Shown here: one piece after another, positions 26,930 to 35,883 of the stretch | Layout of the letters: each line of letters begins with the position of its first letter | How positions within the stretch are numbered: position 1 is the stretch's first letter | Translations under genes and position numbers: made by a program | The notes under the pieces: generated by a model | Database searches by the model: none | What the model was told of the DNA's origin: nothing | The model's input: the letters and a program-made list of their open reading frames with translations, nothing else | NCBI RefSeq assembly: GCF_902705875.1 | Contig: NZ_CACSIK010000001.1 | Coordinates: 2,661,166-2,725,165, forward strand | Length of the DNA: 64,000 nucleotides | Source: Zhongshania aliphaticivorans | GTDB lineage: Bacteria > Pseudomonadota > Gammaproteobacteria > Pseudomonadales > Spongiibacteraceae | Reading direction: 5' to 3'

Positions 26930-27976
26930 TTGAACACCATTAGTGAAGCAGTTGACCTAAATGCATTAACACACTGGATGGACTCCCAAAATTTGGGCAG
27001 CGGAGACATTAGCAATGCGCACCTGCTAACCGGTGGTACGCAAAATATACTATTGCAATTTGATCGAGCGGGCCGCTCCTATGTTCTTCGTCGCCCGCCA
27101 GTCCACACCCGAGTAAATTCCAACAAAACCATGCAGAGAGAGGCGAAAGTACTCTCTGCTCTGGCCGGCTCCAAGGTGCCGCATCCGGGATTTATCGCCG
27201 CCTGCGAGGATACCGAGGTACTGGGTGCCAATTTCTATTTAATGGAACCCATCATCGGGTTTAATGTGCTCAATAGCTTGCCGGAACTACACAAGTCCAG
27301 CGAAGAAATGCAACGCAGAATGGCCTTCTCACATATTGAGGCCCTAACCGCACTCGGCGAGGTTGACTACAAAGCGGTTGGCCTAGAGGACTTCGGCAAA
27401 ATTGAAGGTTACCTAACAAGACAGGCGCCGCGCTGGCTAGACCAATTAGAGCGCTACAAGAAATACCCCGAATGGCCCGGCCTCGGCAATGCCGAGAGCA
27501 TTGATACTATCGCTCGCTGGTTGGATGACAACTGCCCTTCAACCTTCGAACCCGGCGTACTTCATGGCGATGCTCATTTCGGCAATGTCATGTTCAAGTT
27601 TGACAGCGGCGAAGTCGCGGCTTTAATTGACTGGGAACTTGCCACCATCGGCGACCCACTCATCGACCTTGGTTGGATCATCGCTACTTGGCCAGAGCCA
27701 GACGGCACAGACACACTGGTTCTGGAAGGCGCAGACTGGGATGTGCGGCCAAGTATTGAAGAGTTGATCGAACACTATGGCAAACATTCACACCGTGACC
27801 TGAGCAATATCACTTGGTACGGTGTTTTGGGCTGTTTCAAACTGGCCATCATATTGGAAGGCACTTACGCACGATACTGCGCCGGCAAAGCGCCCAAAGA
27901 CGTGGCCGAGCGGCTGCACGACTCTGCGCTCAGACTCATCGCCCGCGCGTTAAAATTAATCGGCGAATCGAAATAG
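26930..27976 (+). CDS. APH-type phosphotransferase (ACAD11/LvaA-like kinase)
   Basis: A 348-residue member of the aminoglycoside phosphotransferase-fold family of the kind that accompanies acyl-CoA dehydrogenases. The catalytic loop is VLHGDAHFGNVMF, and the metal-binding segment is ALIDWELATIGDPLIDLGW. The N-terminal nucleotide-binding part includes GGTQNILLQF. In mammalian ACAD10/11 this domain is fused to the dehydrogenase, and in Pseudomonas LvaA it phosphorylates a 4-hydroxyacyl-CoA. The TTG at 26930 is chosen because GGAG lies 6 bases upstream; the frame is open to a TTG at 26840, but that reading runs through the operator site. It is followed by a VOC gene after 54 bases. Confidence 0.85.
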   Translation: MNTISEAVDLNALTHWMDSQNLGSGDISNAHLLTGGTQNILLQFDRAGRSYVLRRPPVHTRVNSNKTMQREAKVLSALAGSKVPHPGFIAACEDTEVLGANFYLMEPIIGFNVLNSLPELHKSSEEMQRRMAFSHIEALTALGEVDYKAVGLEDFGKIEGYLTRQAPRWLDQLERYKKYPEWPGLGNAESIDTIARWLDDNCPSTFEPGVLHGDAHFGNVMFKFDSGEVAALIDWELATIGDPLIDLGWIIATWPEPDGTDTLVLEGADWDVRPSIEELIEHYGKHSHRDLSNITWYGVLGCFKLAIILEGTYARYCAGKAPKDVAERLHDSALRLIARALKLIGESK

Positions 27977-28030
27977 CGCATTAAGCAGAACCGGCTAAAA
28001 CAATAAAACAGCAATAATGGGATAACAGTT

Positions 28031-28720
28031 ATGACACAACCAAATGCACTTCACCATATCGCCATTTCTACCGGCAACATTAAAACGCAGATCGAGTTCT
28101 TTAGTGATGTGTTAGGTATGGAGCTTATCGCACTATATTGGATGCATGGCGCAGAAGGCGCATGGCATGGCTTTATGCGCCTCGGACAATCCTCAGTTGC
28201 ATTTGTATTTGTGCCCGGAAACGAAAAAGTCGACACTAAAATTGGTGAAACCCACTCCGGTCACGGCGCAGGTATTTCTGCCCCCGGTACCATGCAACAC
28301 TTAGCCCTAAGCGTTGACACTCAAGAAGACATGTTAGCGCTGCGTGACCGCATTCGCTCTCGCGGCGTTCCCGTTATGGGCCCCATTCACCACGGTTTCT
28401 GCTCTTCAATCTATTTCGCAGGGCCAGAGAATCTAACACTCGAAATTTCAACCAGTGATCAGGCCAATGCCCCTTTAGACCTAGATGGAACGTGGATAGA
28501 CAGCGAAGTTGTCACTCAAGCAGGTATATCTGAGGAAGAGCTCGCGCGTTATCGTAACCCTGCGAAGTATGACAGCCCCGAGACACCGGTCCAGAATCCA
28601 CCTGTAGATGGTTCAAAACCTCAATTCATGCTGCCTCAAGAAATGCTAAAGGCCATGTTTGAAACACCAGACCACATCCTTACCGAAGCGGCAAGCGATA
28701 CAACGCCCCCAGCTAAATAA
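28031..28720 (+). CDS. VOC/glyoxalase-family protein
   Basis: A 229-residue protein with two vicinal oxygen chelate modules. Likely metal ligands are His in LHHIAIS (residue about 8), His in MQHLALSV (about 94) and Glu in LTLEISTS (about 140). The C-terminal 70 residues are extended and proline-rich (SPETPVQNPPVDGSKP). The fold serves glyoxalases, epimerases and extradiol dioxygenases, so the reaction is open. Co-direction with the kinase suggests that it works on the same CoA or keto-acid pathway, perhaps as an epimerase (inference). Confidence 0.78.
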   Translation: MTQPNALHHIAISTGNIKTQIEFFSDVLGMELIALYWMHGAEGAWHGFMRLGQSSVAFVFVPGNEKVDTKIGETHSGHGAGISAPGTMQHLALSVDTQEDMLALRDRIRSRGVPVMGPIHHGFCSSIYFAGPENLTLEISTSDQANAPLDLDGTWIDSEVVTQAGISEEELARYRNPAKYDSPETPVQNPPVDGSKPQFMLPQEMLKAMFETPDHILTEAASDTTPPAK

Positions 28721-28872
28721 GCCTCTGTTATTAGGCGCAGCTTAATTATCATTCGGGAAGGTCTCGATCAGTTTGTTATAAAGTAGTACTCAACACACCA
28801 ATTGAAACCTGCTTTAACACCGTGACCGCCCCCAAGCGGATAAAAAGGGAATACCCTAGCCGCAAAGATTGG

Positions 28873-29868
28873 CTATATAACAAATTGCTCTGCGCCAAAG
28901 GCCTTAACCGTATTAGAATAAATATCTGCACTAGGCTGAACACAAGAAATAATCTGAGTGTGTACGCCTTGATCTGCGCACCATGAAATATTTTGCTGAC
29001 ATTCACCCGCAGAACCGATAAAGGCAATATCATCCACTAATTCATCAGGCAACGCGGCAGCGGTACGCTCTCGGTCTTTGCTCGCCCAACCTTCACGGAT
29101 CTCACGAGCGGCATCTTCATAACCACACCAAGCAAGAAATTTATTGTACACAGGCGTTGAATAATAGGCGCTGAATGTGGCTCTAAACGCCGCCCTAGCA
29201 CTCGCTTTATCCTCAGTTACGACAGTCATCTGCCTGCTGACGATTTCCACTGTATCTGGGTTCTTACCAGCGCGTTCAGCACCAACACGTATATGATCAA
29301 TAATCTTCGGCAAGGCGCCGCGAGGATACAAATTTAAAATCACACCGTCGCCAATCTCTGCCGCCGTTTCCAGCATGCGCGGACGTAAAGCAGCAAGATA
29401 GACCGGCACATCAATAGCGGCTTGACGATAACCATGACTACGCAATATCTCACCGCTGTAATGGGTTTTTTCACCGGCCAATATCGTTCTCAACAGCGCC
29501 ATTGTTTCCCGTGTGCGAGATACCGGCTTTTCAAAAGGCAGGCCGTGCCAGCCCTCAATAATCGCGTGGCTCGAAGTGCCCAAACCAGGTATAAAGCGAC
29601 CGGGATAAGCTTGCGCCAAAACAGAAAATGTCGACGCTAACACCGCAGGTGTGCGAGTAAATATGGGAATCACCGCTATGCCAACACGTAATGTTTTAGT
29701 GTGTTCCAGTAGCAGTGGCGCGAGTGTCAGTGCATCCAAGCCACCGGCATCAGCCAGCCAAACGTCTTGATAACCAAGGGCTTCAGCCTGCTGAGCAGCG
29801 GCGATTGAACCTGCTACTGTGCCGTCTGGCGACGGTAGTGTCAGGGCAAGACGTTTGTTTGGCGTCAC
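28873..29868 (-). CDS. LLM-class flavin-dependent oxidoreductase
   Basis: A 331-residue luciferase-like monooxygenase family protein with a TIM-barrel sequence. The conserved stretches are AEALGYQDVWLADAGG near residue 30, FIPGLGTSSHAIIEGWHG near 95-110 and VYLAALRPRMLE near 165. The start is GTG at 29868 with GGGAGGCAC just before it. Many relatives are annotated as F420-dependent, but I see no F420 genes here, so FMN as the cofactor is equally possible. It converges with the VOC gene and lies upstream of nothing obvious on its own strand. Confidence 0.8.
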   Translation of the reverse strand: MTPNKRLALTLPSPDGTVAGSIAAAQQAEALGYQDVWLADAGGLDALTLAPLLLEHTKTLRVGIAVIPIFTRTPAVLASTFSVLAQAYPGRFIPGLGTSSHAIIEGWHGLPFEKPVSRTRETMALLRTILAGEKTHYSGEILRSHGYRQAAIDVPVYLAALRPRMLETAAEIGDGVILNLYPRGALPKIIDHIRVGAERAGKNPDTVEIVSRQMTVVTEDKASARAAFRATFSAYYSTPVYNKFLAWCGYEDAAREIREGWASKDRERTAAALPDELVDDIAFIGSAGECQQNISWCADQGVHTQIISCVQPSADIYSNTVKAFGAEQFVI

Positions 29869-29928
29869 GATGTGCCTCCCTTATTATTCATTATTACTAT
29901 GTGATCACAGAGATTGATAAGAAGCTCA

Positions 29929-30783
29929 TCAAGATTTATTGATTAGCCCTTCTTGAGTTGTGTTTGCAAGCAAGACACCGTCTTGAGAATAGATTCGACC
30001 GACACTAAACCCCCGTCCGCCCCCAGTCGACTCCGCTCGGCAATCATAAAAAATCCAATCATTAACGTTTAATGGCCGGTGAAACCAAATCGCATGATCT
30101 AAGGAGGCAACCGAGTAACCCAATGGCGTCAAAACATCGCCACTCATCCCCGATAATTCCGGCTCATGAGGATGGATCATCGACATAATGACGCCCATAT
30201 CAGAGATATAGGCGAGAGCCGAAAGGTGTATATGCTGCGCCTTAGGTAAGGGCGATTTAGCCTTCACCCACATTTGAAAAGAACCCGGTGACGTTCTTTC
30301 ATCGGGATCAAGAATGTAGGCATCAAAATATTCAGCTTGAAATTGCGATGGCACTAGCGGTGTTGCAGCGACTTTTTTTGCCAACAAATCAACCGGGACT
30401 GAAGATTCCCGGCTGTACTCAGGGCAAGCATTAGGCAATTGAAATGAGGCCGACAGATGAAAAATTTGTTTGCCATTTTGAACAGCAACCACCCGCCGCG
30501 AAGAGAAATTGCGACCATCTCGACAGCGCTCAACTTGGTATTCAACAGGCTGACTAGAGTCCCCCATACGCAAAAAATAGGCGTGGGCTGAATGCAATAC
30601 CCGCACATCATCTACCGTATCATTTGCCGCTTCGAGTGCTTGTGCCATTACTTGACCGCCATATATGCGGCCACCACCAAACTCCTGACTCTGCCCCAAA
30701 TAACAATTTTCATCGCGCTTTTCACAGCTAATAAAGTTCAACAGATCTTGATGGCCTAACACTTGATTAACGCCTGTTTTCAT
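29929..30783 (-). CDS. Acyl-CoA thioesterase II (TesB family)
   Basis: A 284-residue double-hotdog thioesterase. GGRIYGGQVMAQALEAA (about residues 34-50) is the TesB signature. The second hotdog carries the catalytic triad region SLDHAIWFHRP (Asp), AESTGGGRGF (Ser/Thr) and TTQEGLI (Gln), as in Escherichia coli TesB. It releases free acid from medium- to long-chain acyl-CoA. AGGGG precedes the ATG. It is followed by the LLM gene after 60 bases and preceded by an acyltransferase, both on the same strand, so a lipid-metabolism cluster is likely. Confidence 0.9.
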   Translation of the reverse strand: MKTGVNQVLGHQDLLNFISCEKRDENCYLGQSQEFGGGRIYGGQVMAQALEAANDTVDDVRVLHSAHAYFLRMGDSSQPVEYQVERCRDGRNFSSRRVVAVQNGKQIFHLSASFQLPNACPEYSRESSVPVDLLAKKVAATPLVPSQFQAEYFDAYILDPDERTSPGSFQMWVKAKSPLPKAQHIHLSALAYISDMGVIMSMIHPHEPELSGMSGDVLTPLGYSVASLDHAIWFHRPLNVNDWIFYDCRAESTGGGRGFSVGRIYSQDGVLLANTTQEGLINKS

Positions 30784-30877
30784 AAAACCCCTATGCGTTC
30801 AATATTATACTGAACATGCCCGATTTTTTTTTGCCACTCATCAATGCTCTGTTAAAACAGTCACCGAAATTATGCTT

Positions 30878-31771
30878 TCAATCCTTGTTTAATAATTTTG
30901 AAATTATACCTTTTTTAGAACTTTTCAGCTCTTCTCGCAAGGACAACATTTTCTCAATCACAGACTCCAAACCTTCCTTTGCCTGATCACGAATTTTGAA
31001 CTGGCTTGCCTGGCTAATATTTTTGCCCTTGAAGCGCCCCGTCTTGATCGGCTTACCAAAATGAATAAAAACTTGCTGTGGCTTCGGCAACAAGGTCCCC
31101 ATAAAACCACGGGGTATTGGCGGCGCTAGATCCGACTGAAGAAACGCCTTAGATACTCCTGCGCGCTGTAATAACTTGCCCAAAGCAGACTCGGCTAGAT
31201 CGTCCCTCTCCAAATAACGATCATACCAGTCATCTGGCCCCACTATGCCCACCGGCACAATAGGAATACCGTGCTTTGCAGCAAGGCGCACAAAACCAGT
31301 ACGCTCCTTCCACTGCACGGTATAGCGTAGATCAACATTTTTATTCGCTTCGTAAGCCCCGCCGGGAAACACCAGAATATCTTTACCGGCCGCAAACAAG
31401 GCAGAGCCAATTGCTGGATGGCCCATGACACCACCACTTTTTACCGACCAATCACACAGGCGTGGATTTTGATAGAACATCCTATCATTCATACCTCGCA
31501 CCAATCGACCCGCGGCCTCGGCAAGCAGAGGCATAACAACAACGGTATCTCCTGCCATAGTGGAATGATTAGCTACAAATAACGTGGGGGTGGTGGGGAT
31601 ATTCTCCTGTCCTGTAACAATAGGTTTTGAGAAGCTACGCAATACAGAGAGATACTTATCTGCAATCTTCAGCATTGCGTCGTCATCCAAAGCCAAAGTC
31701 TGATCAATAATCTTATTTACCAATGCCTCATCGGTCTGGGGCATTGTCTTTTCATCGCTTCCTTTGCGCAT
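30878..31771 (-). CDS. Phospholipid/glycerol acyltransferase (PlsC-like)
   Basis: About 297 residues. The acyltransferase block I is FVANHSTMAGD, which gives the HX4D motif, block II includes MNDRMFYQNPR, and block III is LVFPGGAYEANK in place of FPEGTR. The family transfers an acyl group to lysophospholipid or a related acceptor at the inner membrane. The frame is open to a TTG at 31807, but the ATG at 31771 has GAGAG upstream and is preferred. It is divergent from an acyl-CoA ligase, and a near-perfect operator palindrome lies in the shared promoter region. Confidence 0.82.
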   Translation of the reverse strand: MRKGSDEKTMPQTDEALVNKIIDQTLALDDDAMLKIADKYLSVLRSFSKPIVTGQENIPTTPTLFVANHSTMAGDTVVVMPLLAEAAGRLVRGMNDRMFYQNPRLCDWSVKSGGVMGHPAIGSALFAAGKDILVFPGGAYEANKNVDLRYTVQWKERTGFVRLAAKHGIPIVPVGIVGPDDWYDRYLERDDLAESALGKLLQRAGVSKAFLQSDLAPPIPRGFMGTLLPKPQQVFIHFGKPIKTGRFKGKNISQASQFKIRDQAKEGLESVIEKMLSLREELKSSKKGIISKLLNKD

Positions 31772-31862
31772 TATCACACTCTCAAATAAATAACTGTTTT
31801 CCGCCAATTAAGCAGACAAACAAGGACCGCCGTAAAGCAAGGTAAATAGGTTAAAACAAACC

Positions 31863-31875
31863 ATTGTATTACATT
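31863..31875. promoter_or_regulatory. Near-perfect operator in a divergent promoter
   Basis: ATTGTATTACATT differs from the recurring palindrome ATTGTAWTACAAT at a single position (TTACAT for TTACAA). It sits 92 bases from the acyltransferase start and 146 bases from the ligase start, so it could control both directions. Confidence 0.6.
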
Positions 31876-32020
31876 AGTACATTATGCAACATACTACCAA
31901 CTGCAAGGTATAATAGGCGGGTATTTAGGTACGATAACCGTCGCCAAAACCGGCAAGCCTTAGTTATAATCTTGCTGACGCGAGCAAAAATACTTAATAA
32001 ATATAACAAGGATCTTCGCC

Positions 32021-33556
32021 ATGCCTCATATCAGCACTACCGCAAAATCTCACCCCAATAAATCCGCATTTTTAATTGCCGAAACAGGGGAGTCGGTCAG
32101 CTACCTAGAGTTAGATCAGGAATCCAATCGCATTGCGCATTTATTTCGTTCGCTGGGATTGCGTAAAGGCGACCATATTGCCTTGATGCTGGAGAATCGC
32201 CGAGAACTCCTTGAAGTCGCCCAAGCGGCAAACCGCAGTGGTATTATTTTTACGCCCATCAGCACCCACCTTCGCTGGTCAGAAATCTCCTATATTTTGG
32301 AAAACTGTACCGCCAAGCTGCTGGTGACATCCAATAAATTTCTCGATGAACTGTCCCCACTTAGCGAGTCACTACTCGAGCTAAAGAATCTCTACAATGT
32401 CGACGGAGAAGCTAATAATAAAACCCCCTTTGCAAGCTGGCGAAATGAGTTAGATCGCCAGCCTACCACGCCCATAAGCGACGAATGCTTGGGTATGCCG
32501 ATGCTTTACTCCTCAGGCACCACTGGGCAACCCAAGGGCATATTAGGGGTGCTGCCCATTGACAGCATTCATGACATCCACCCCAGTATGGCGGCATTGG
32601 CCGCCGCATTCGGCTTCAATGAAAACATGGTTTATTTATCTCCGGCCCCGCTTTATCACGCCGCGCCGCTGCACTACAGCCTGCTTGTCATGCAGCTTGG
32701 TGGCAGCTGTGTTGTTATGCAGCAATTTGATCCAGAACAAGCCTTAAAAAACATAGAAAAATATCAGGTCACCCACAGCCAGTGGGTGCCCATTATGTTT
32801 ATTCGGATGCTTAAGCTCCCTGCCGAAGTGCGCAATCAATACGACATCAGCAGTTTACAATTTGCGATACATGCCGCCGCACCCTGCCCAGTGGCAATCA
32901 AGCAACAAATGATCGATTGGTGGGGGCCTATTATTGTCGAATATTATTCTGGCTCAGAAGGCTCCGGCATAACCATGATTGATTCTGCATCCTGGTTGAC
33001 CCATAAGGGCTCGGTTGGGCAAGCCTTAGTGGGAGAAATTCGCATTGTCAGTGATACCGGCCAGGTATTACCCGCAAACGAAATTGGGACAATGTATTTT
33101 GCCAACGGGGTGGAATTTGAATATTTTGACGAACCCGAAAAAACCGCCAGCGCCCATGATAAAAATGGTTGGTCAACGCTAGGCGATGTGGGTTACACCG
33201 ATGACGATGGCTTTCTGTATTTAACAGATCGTAAGAACTTTATGATCATCAGTGGTGGCGTCAATATTTACCCTCAAGAAATTGAGAACTTGCTTATTAC
33301 CCACCCCCAAGTGGCCGATGTGGCTGTTTTCGGTATACCAAGCGAGGAGTTTGGCGAAGAAGTAAAAGCGGTGGTTCAATTACTGCACCCAGAAGAGGCC
33401 TCACCGACACTGGCTGAATCATTAAGAGAGTGGACGCGAGAACGGCTCAGTAAAATTAAGACACCGCGGTCCATTGATTTCACCGCCGAACTACCAAGAA
33501 TGGACAATGGCAAACTCTATAAAAAACGTTTGGTAGAACAATACAAAGCACAATAA
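32021..33556 (+). CDS. AMP-dependent acyl-CoA synthetase
   Basis: A 511-residue acyl-CoA or aryl-CoA ligase. The phosphate loop is MLYSSGTTGQPKG (about residues 156-168), the adenine-binding stretch is VEYYSGSEGSG (about 306-316), the hinge region is LTDRKNFMIISGGVNIYP (about 404-421), and the C-terminal lysine is in MDNGKLYKKR. The FACL-type SGGVNIYP motif fits fatty acid or phenylalkanoate ligases such as those of long-chain and bile-acid type. AAGGATC precedes the ATG. It stands alone on its strand opposite the acyltransferase-thioesterase-LLM cluster, under a shared operator. Confidence 0.9.
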   Translation: MPHISTTAKSHPNKSAFLIAETGESVSYLELDQESNRIAHLFRSLGLRKGDHIALMLENRRELLEVAQAANRSGIIFTPISTHLRWSEISYILENCTAKLLVTSNKFLDELSPLSESLLELKNLYNVDGEANNKTPFASWRNELDRQPTTPISDECLGMPMLYSSGTTGQPKGILGVLPIDSIHDIHPSMAALAAAFGFNENMVYLSPAPLYHAAPLHYSLLVMQLGGSCVVMQQFDPEQALKNIEKYQVTHSQWVPIMFIRMLKLPAEVRNQYDISSLQFAIHAAAPCPVAIKQQMIDWWGPIIVEYYSGSEGSGITMIDSASWLTHKGSVGQALVGEIRIVSDTGQVLPANEIGTMYFANGVEFEYFDEPEKTASAHDKNGWSTLGDVGYTDDDGFLYLTDRKNFMIISGGVNIYPQEIENLLITHPQVADVAVFGIPSEEFGEEVKAVVQLLHPEEASPTLAESLREWTRERLSKIKTPRSIDFTAELPRMDNGKLYKKRLVEQYKAQ

Positions 33557-33672
33557 GTAGTCAGCCGCCTCGCTTCTTTAGCTGAAAGTTCTCGCTTCGG
33601 CACGCAAAGCGCTATACTTGCCACCTCTGCGAATAAGGTAGCAATGATGAGCGAGCTAGGAGTGAGGCGGTT

Positions 33673-33693
33673 ATGGACGGGCAGTTGCCATGA
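33673..33693 (+). CDS. Possible six-codon leader peptide before the Crp-like gene
   Basis: ATG at 33673, preceded by AGGAG at 33658-33662, opens MDGQLP and ends in TGA at 33691-33693. That stop overlaps the ATG of the Crp-like gene by 4 bases (ATGA). The main gene has only a weak signal of its own, so its translation may be coupled to this leader. Confidence 0.35.
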   Translation: MDGQLP

Positions 33694-34295
33694 CAATGAC
33701 TGAACAACAGATACTGGCCAATATGCGCCAACATTTCGACCAGCTATTAGACTTCCCAGAAGATCAATGGAAGCTAACACTGCCACACTTGAGCGTAAAA
33801 ACAGTTCCTGCAAAATACTCGCTGCAATCTGTGGGAGAAAAATCCACCCGTCACTATTACATCGTCGATGGCCTAGTGCGGTTCTACTACATCACCCCCG
33901 ACGGCAAAGAATTAAACAAAGGCTTCTACAAAAACAACCATATAGTCGGCAGCCTCAGCGCAATCATCCTAGATGAGCCATGCCGCTTCGCCATAGAAAC
34001 ACTGGAACCCAGCACCCTGGTCAGTATCGACCTAGGCGGTATTTCAGCCACCGCCACAGATACCTCGCCCGCATGGCAGCGCCTCCATAAATACAGCTGC
34101 GAAATGATGCTGATACGCAATGAACGACGTGAGGCAGAACTACTCACCATGACGACAAAGCAGCGTTTTCAGCAGTTTGTTCGCAACTTTCCCGATTTAT
34201 TTGAACGTATCCCGCAATACCACATCGCCTCTTATCTGGGGATCACGCCGGTTGCCTTATCTAAATACAAGCAACAGTGGCTTGTGAACCAATAA
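33690..34295 (+). CDS. Crp/Fnr-like regulator
   Basis: A 201-residue protein. The N-terminal part (about residues 30-120) is a cyclic-nucleotide-binding beta-roll with VPAKYSLQSVGEKSTRHYYIVDGLVRFYYI. The C-terminal 50 residues contain a reduced helix-turn-helix, IASYLGITPVALSKYKQQW, as in the YeiL/PrfA-like minor groups of the family. The overall size is shorter than Crp. The ligand and targets are unknown. It follows the ligase by 133 bases; that gap contains inverted arms GCCGCCTCGCT and AGTGAGGCGGT. Confidence 0.8.
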   Translation: MTMTEQQILANMRQHFDQLLDFPEDQWKLTLPHLSVKTVPAKYSLQSVGEKSTRHYYIVDGLVRFYYITPDGKELNKGFYKNNHIVGSLSAIILDEPCRFAIETLEPSTLVSIDLGGISATATDTSPAWQRLHKYSCEMMLIRNERREAELLTMTTKQRFQQFVRNFPDLFERIPQYHIASYLGITPVALSKYKQQWLVNQ

Positions 34296-34355
34296 GGTCT
34301 AAATGGCGGAGTGGAGACCTAGACGGGAGATATTGCCTGCACGTCTTAGCAACGA

Positions 34356-34706
34356 TTAAAACACCATGGCGTGATCTACTAAGAAACGACCATCTTCATA
34401 AACCAAGACCATTTCTGCCACATGCTCTCCCGGCGCTTTTGTGTAATATTGCTTCCATATAATAGCGGCGGATTCGGGCCTTCTAAATACCGCAACGGGC
34501 TCTCGTTGTGCAAAGAAACCTTTCTCTGCCTGATACTTCACACAGACTTCATGTAGATAATCTCTTGTAACGATCCTTAGCATTCTCTTATTAAAGTCTT
34601 GAACATGTCCCTCATAGTCAATATTTGTTGACGCCTTCATCAGCCTATCCATGATGGGATTGGCTATTTCAAGTATTTCTTGCTCGGACATTTCTTCGAA
34701 ATTCAT
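34356..34706 (-). CDS. Hypothetical protein, 116 residues
   Basis: A soluble-looking acidic N-terminus (MNFEEMSEQEILEIANPIMD) followed by a beta-rich C-terminal half (KQYYTKAPGEHVAEMVLVYE). The composition resembles small NTF2-like or cystatin-like folds, but I cannot place it in a family. The ribosome binding site AAGGAG lies 6 bases before the ATG and strongly supports a real gene. It is 97 bases downstream of the peroxiredoxin on the same strand, so the two may share a transcript. Confidence 0.65.
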   Translation of the reverse strand: MNFEEMSEQEILEIANPIMDRLMKASTNIDYEGHVQDFNKRMLRIVTRDYLHEVCVKYQAEKGFFAQREPVAVFRRPESAAIIWKQYYTKAPGEHVAEMVLVYEDGRFLVDHAMVF

Positions 34707-34803
34707 CTCAACTCCTTATGAGTACTAACGCTTACATAAGTGGAAAATGATAGTTACGTAAATGTTATGGAACAAAAACCGTCAACAACTTTAACTATTA
34801 AGA

Positions 34804-35457
34804 TTATGCTCTCGTTGTTTTCAATACTTCAATAATGTCATCTGGCTCTGAGCGAGTGCGATAATCAACATCGACATATCGCCATAGGACCTTTCCGTCA
34901 CGCCCTATGATAAACGTGGCCGGAATAGGTAAGATATTACCGTTGCCATTATTGATAACATCAAGATCGAGCTTACGATCTACTCGCATATGCTCAGCAA
35001 GAAACTCTGGCACTTCCCATGCCACACCAAATTGTGACGCAACTCTTGCGTCTTGGTCTGACAATACTAAAAAGTCCAATTCATCAATCTCATCACTTGT
35101 CATTGAACCATCCGGCACCTGAGGGCTGATGGCAAGCAACTGTGCGCCTAAGGTATGAATTTCCTGCAACCTTGCCTGTAATGCCCTGAGCTGTAAATTG
35201 CAATAAGGGCACCAACTACCACGATAAAATGTAACAACAAGGGGGCCTTCAGCTAGTAAATCACCCAACGATATTAATTTACCTTCAGGATCAGGTAATG
35301 AGAAATCAGGAGCGGTTTGGTCCAGTTCGAGTGCATTACTGCCTTGCTGAAATGCCTTAGCTTTTTCAATAATCTCATCCACGGTTTTCATGAACTCAGG
35401 GTTAGCTTGTCGTCCTGCTTTAATTTTGGCATCCGTTTGTTTTTTTAAAGTCCCCAT
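34804..35457 (-). CDS. Peroxiredoxin-like protein (AhpC/TSA family)
   Basis: About 217 residues. The thioredoxin-fold motif TFYRGSWCPYCNLQLRALQ has the peroxidatic-type cysteine followed by a second cysteine as CPYC, the form found in alkyl hydroperoxide reductase-like and bacterial thiol-specific antioxidant relatives. The downstream ISPQVPDGSM and DQDARVASQFGVAWEVPE stretches are also typical. The ATG at 35457 is chosen because GGAGG lies 5 bases before it; the frame is open to an ATG at 35490 without such a signal. Role: reduction of peroxides, or a thiol oxidoreductase. Confidence 0.84.
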   Translation of the reverse strand: MGTLKKQTDAKIKAGRQANPEFMKTVDEIIEKAKAFQQGSNALELDQTAPDFSLPDPEGKLISLGDLLAEGPLVVTFYRGSWCPYCNLQLRALQARLQEIHTLGAQLLAISPQVPDGSMTSDEIDELDFLVLSDQDARVASQFGVAWEVPEFLAEHMRVDRKLDLDVINNGNGNILPIPATFIIGRDGKVLWRYVDVDYRTRSEPDDIIEVLKTTRA

Positions 35458-35509
35458 ATTTTCCTCCAATATATTAATTGCCTTACTCATACTTAAAGCC
35501 AGTTTATCA

Positions 35510-35557
35510 ATCTAACACCGCAATCACCCGCTTGTCGGGCGCATTGCCTTGTTAACT
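35510..35557. repeat. Imperfect hairpin with attC-like ends
   Basis: ATCTAAC (35510-35516) fits the inverse core RYYYAAC of integron attC sites. GTTAACT (35551-35557) matches the GTTRRRY core at 6 of 7 positions. Between them GCAATcaCCCG and CGGGcgcATTGC pair around CTTGT. It is shorter than most attC sites and lacks a second clear partner, so a cassette recombination site is only a possibility. Confidence 0.3.
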
Positions 35558-35861
35558 GCCTATGGCTGCGCGTCATAGACCGCTGCCCCTTCTAGTATCC
35601 GTTACCAGTCTTGTTTTTCGCTGCACCAAACATGGCTAGTCGGTTTTATTATACTGGTATGGGCTTACGTTGAGGGCTTCAACATAATATGTCGTGGGTT
35701 GCAGTGGTGGATGTGATTTGGCGCGAGCAAACGGGAAAAGAATTTGCCACTCTTGGTTATTCTACGCCACTCCATCAATTTCAATAGCATTTGAAAGACG
35801 CGGCGGTGAAACCGCCCTATTGCTTTACATACTATGCGCGGATAAAATAAGTACGATTTTT

Positions 35862-35873
35862 TGTACATGTACA
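35862..35873. promoter_or_regulatory. Autoregulatory operator of yefM-yoeB
   Basis: Two adjacent TGTACA hexamers (TGTACATGTACA) lie 11 bases before the antitoxin start. TGTACA is the core of the YefM operator palindromes in Escherichia coli. A TAAAAT -10-like element lies at about 35843-35848. The site agrees with autorepression by antitoxin and toxin-antitoxin complex. Confidence 0.7.
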
Positions 35874-35883
35874 GGATTATAGA

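Larger units (their letters stand above)
35458..35883. other. Intergenic region before the toxin-antitoxin pair
   Basis: About 425 bases without a credible gene. It holds an imperfect attC-like hairpin at 35510-35557 and, near the end, the promoter and operator of the antitoxin gene. An inverted GGCGG/CCGCC pair around 35798-35816 (GACGCGGCGGTGAAACCGCCC) is a small hairpin of unknown role. Confidence 0.45.

Noticed and set aside
29900..29909. TGTGATCACA palindrome between the LLM and thioesterase genes
   Set aside because: A Crp site needs six bases between TGTGA and TCACA; here there are none, and only one copy was seen.
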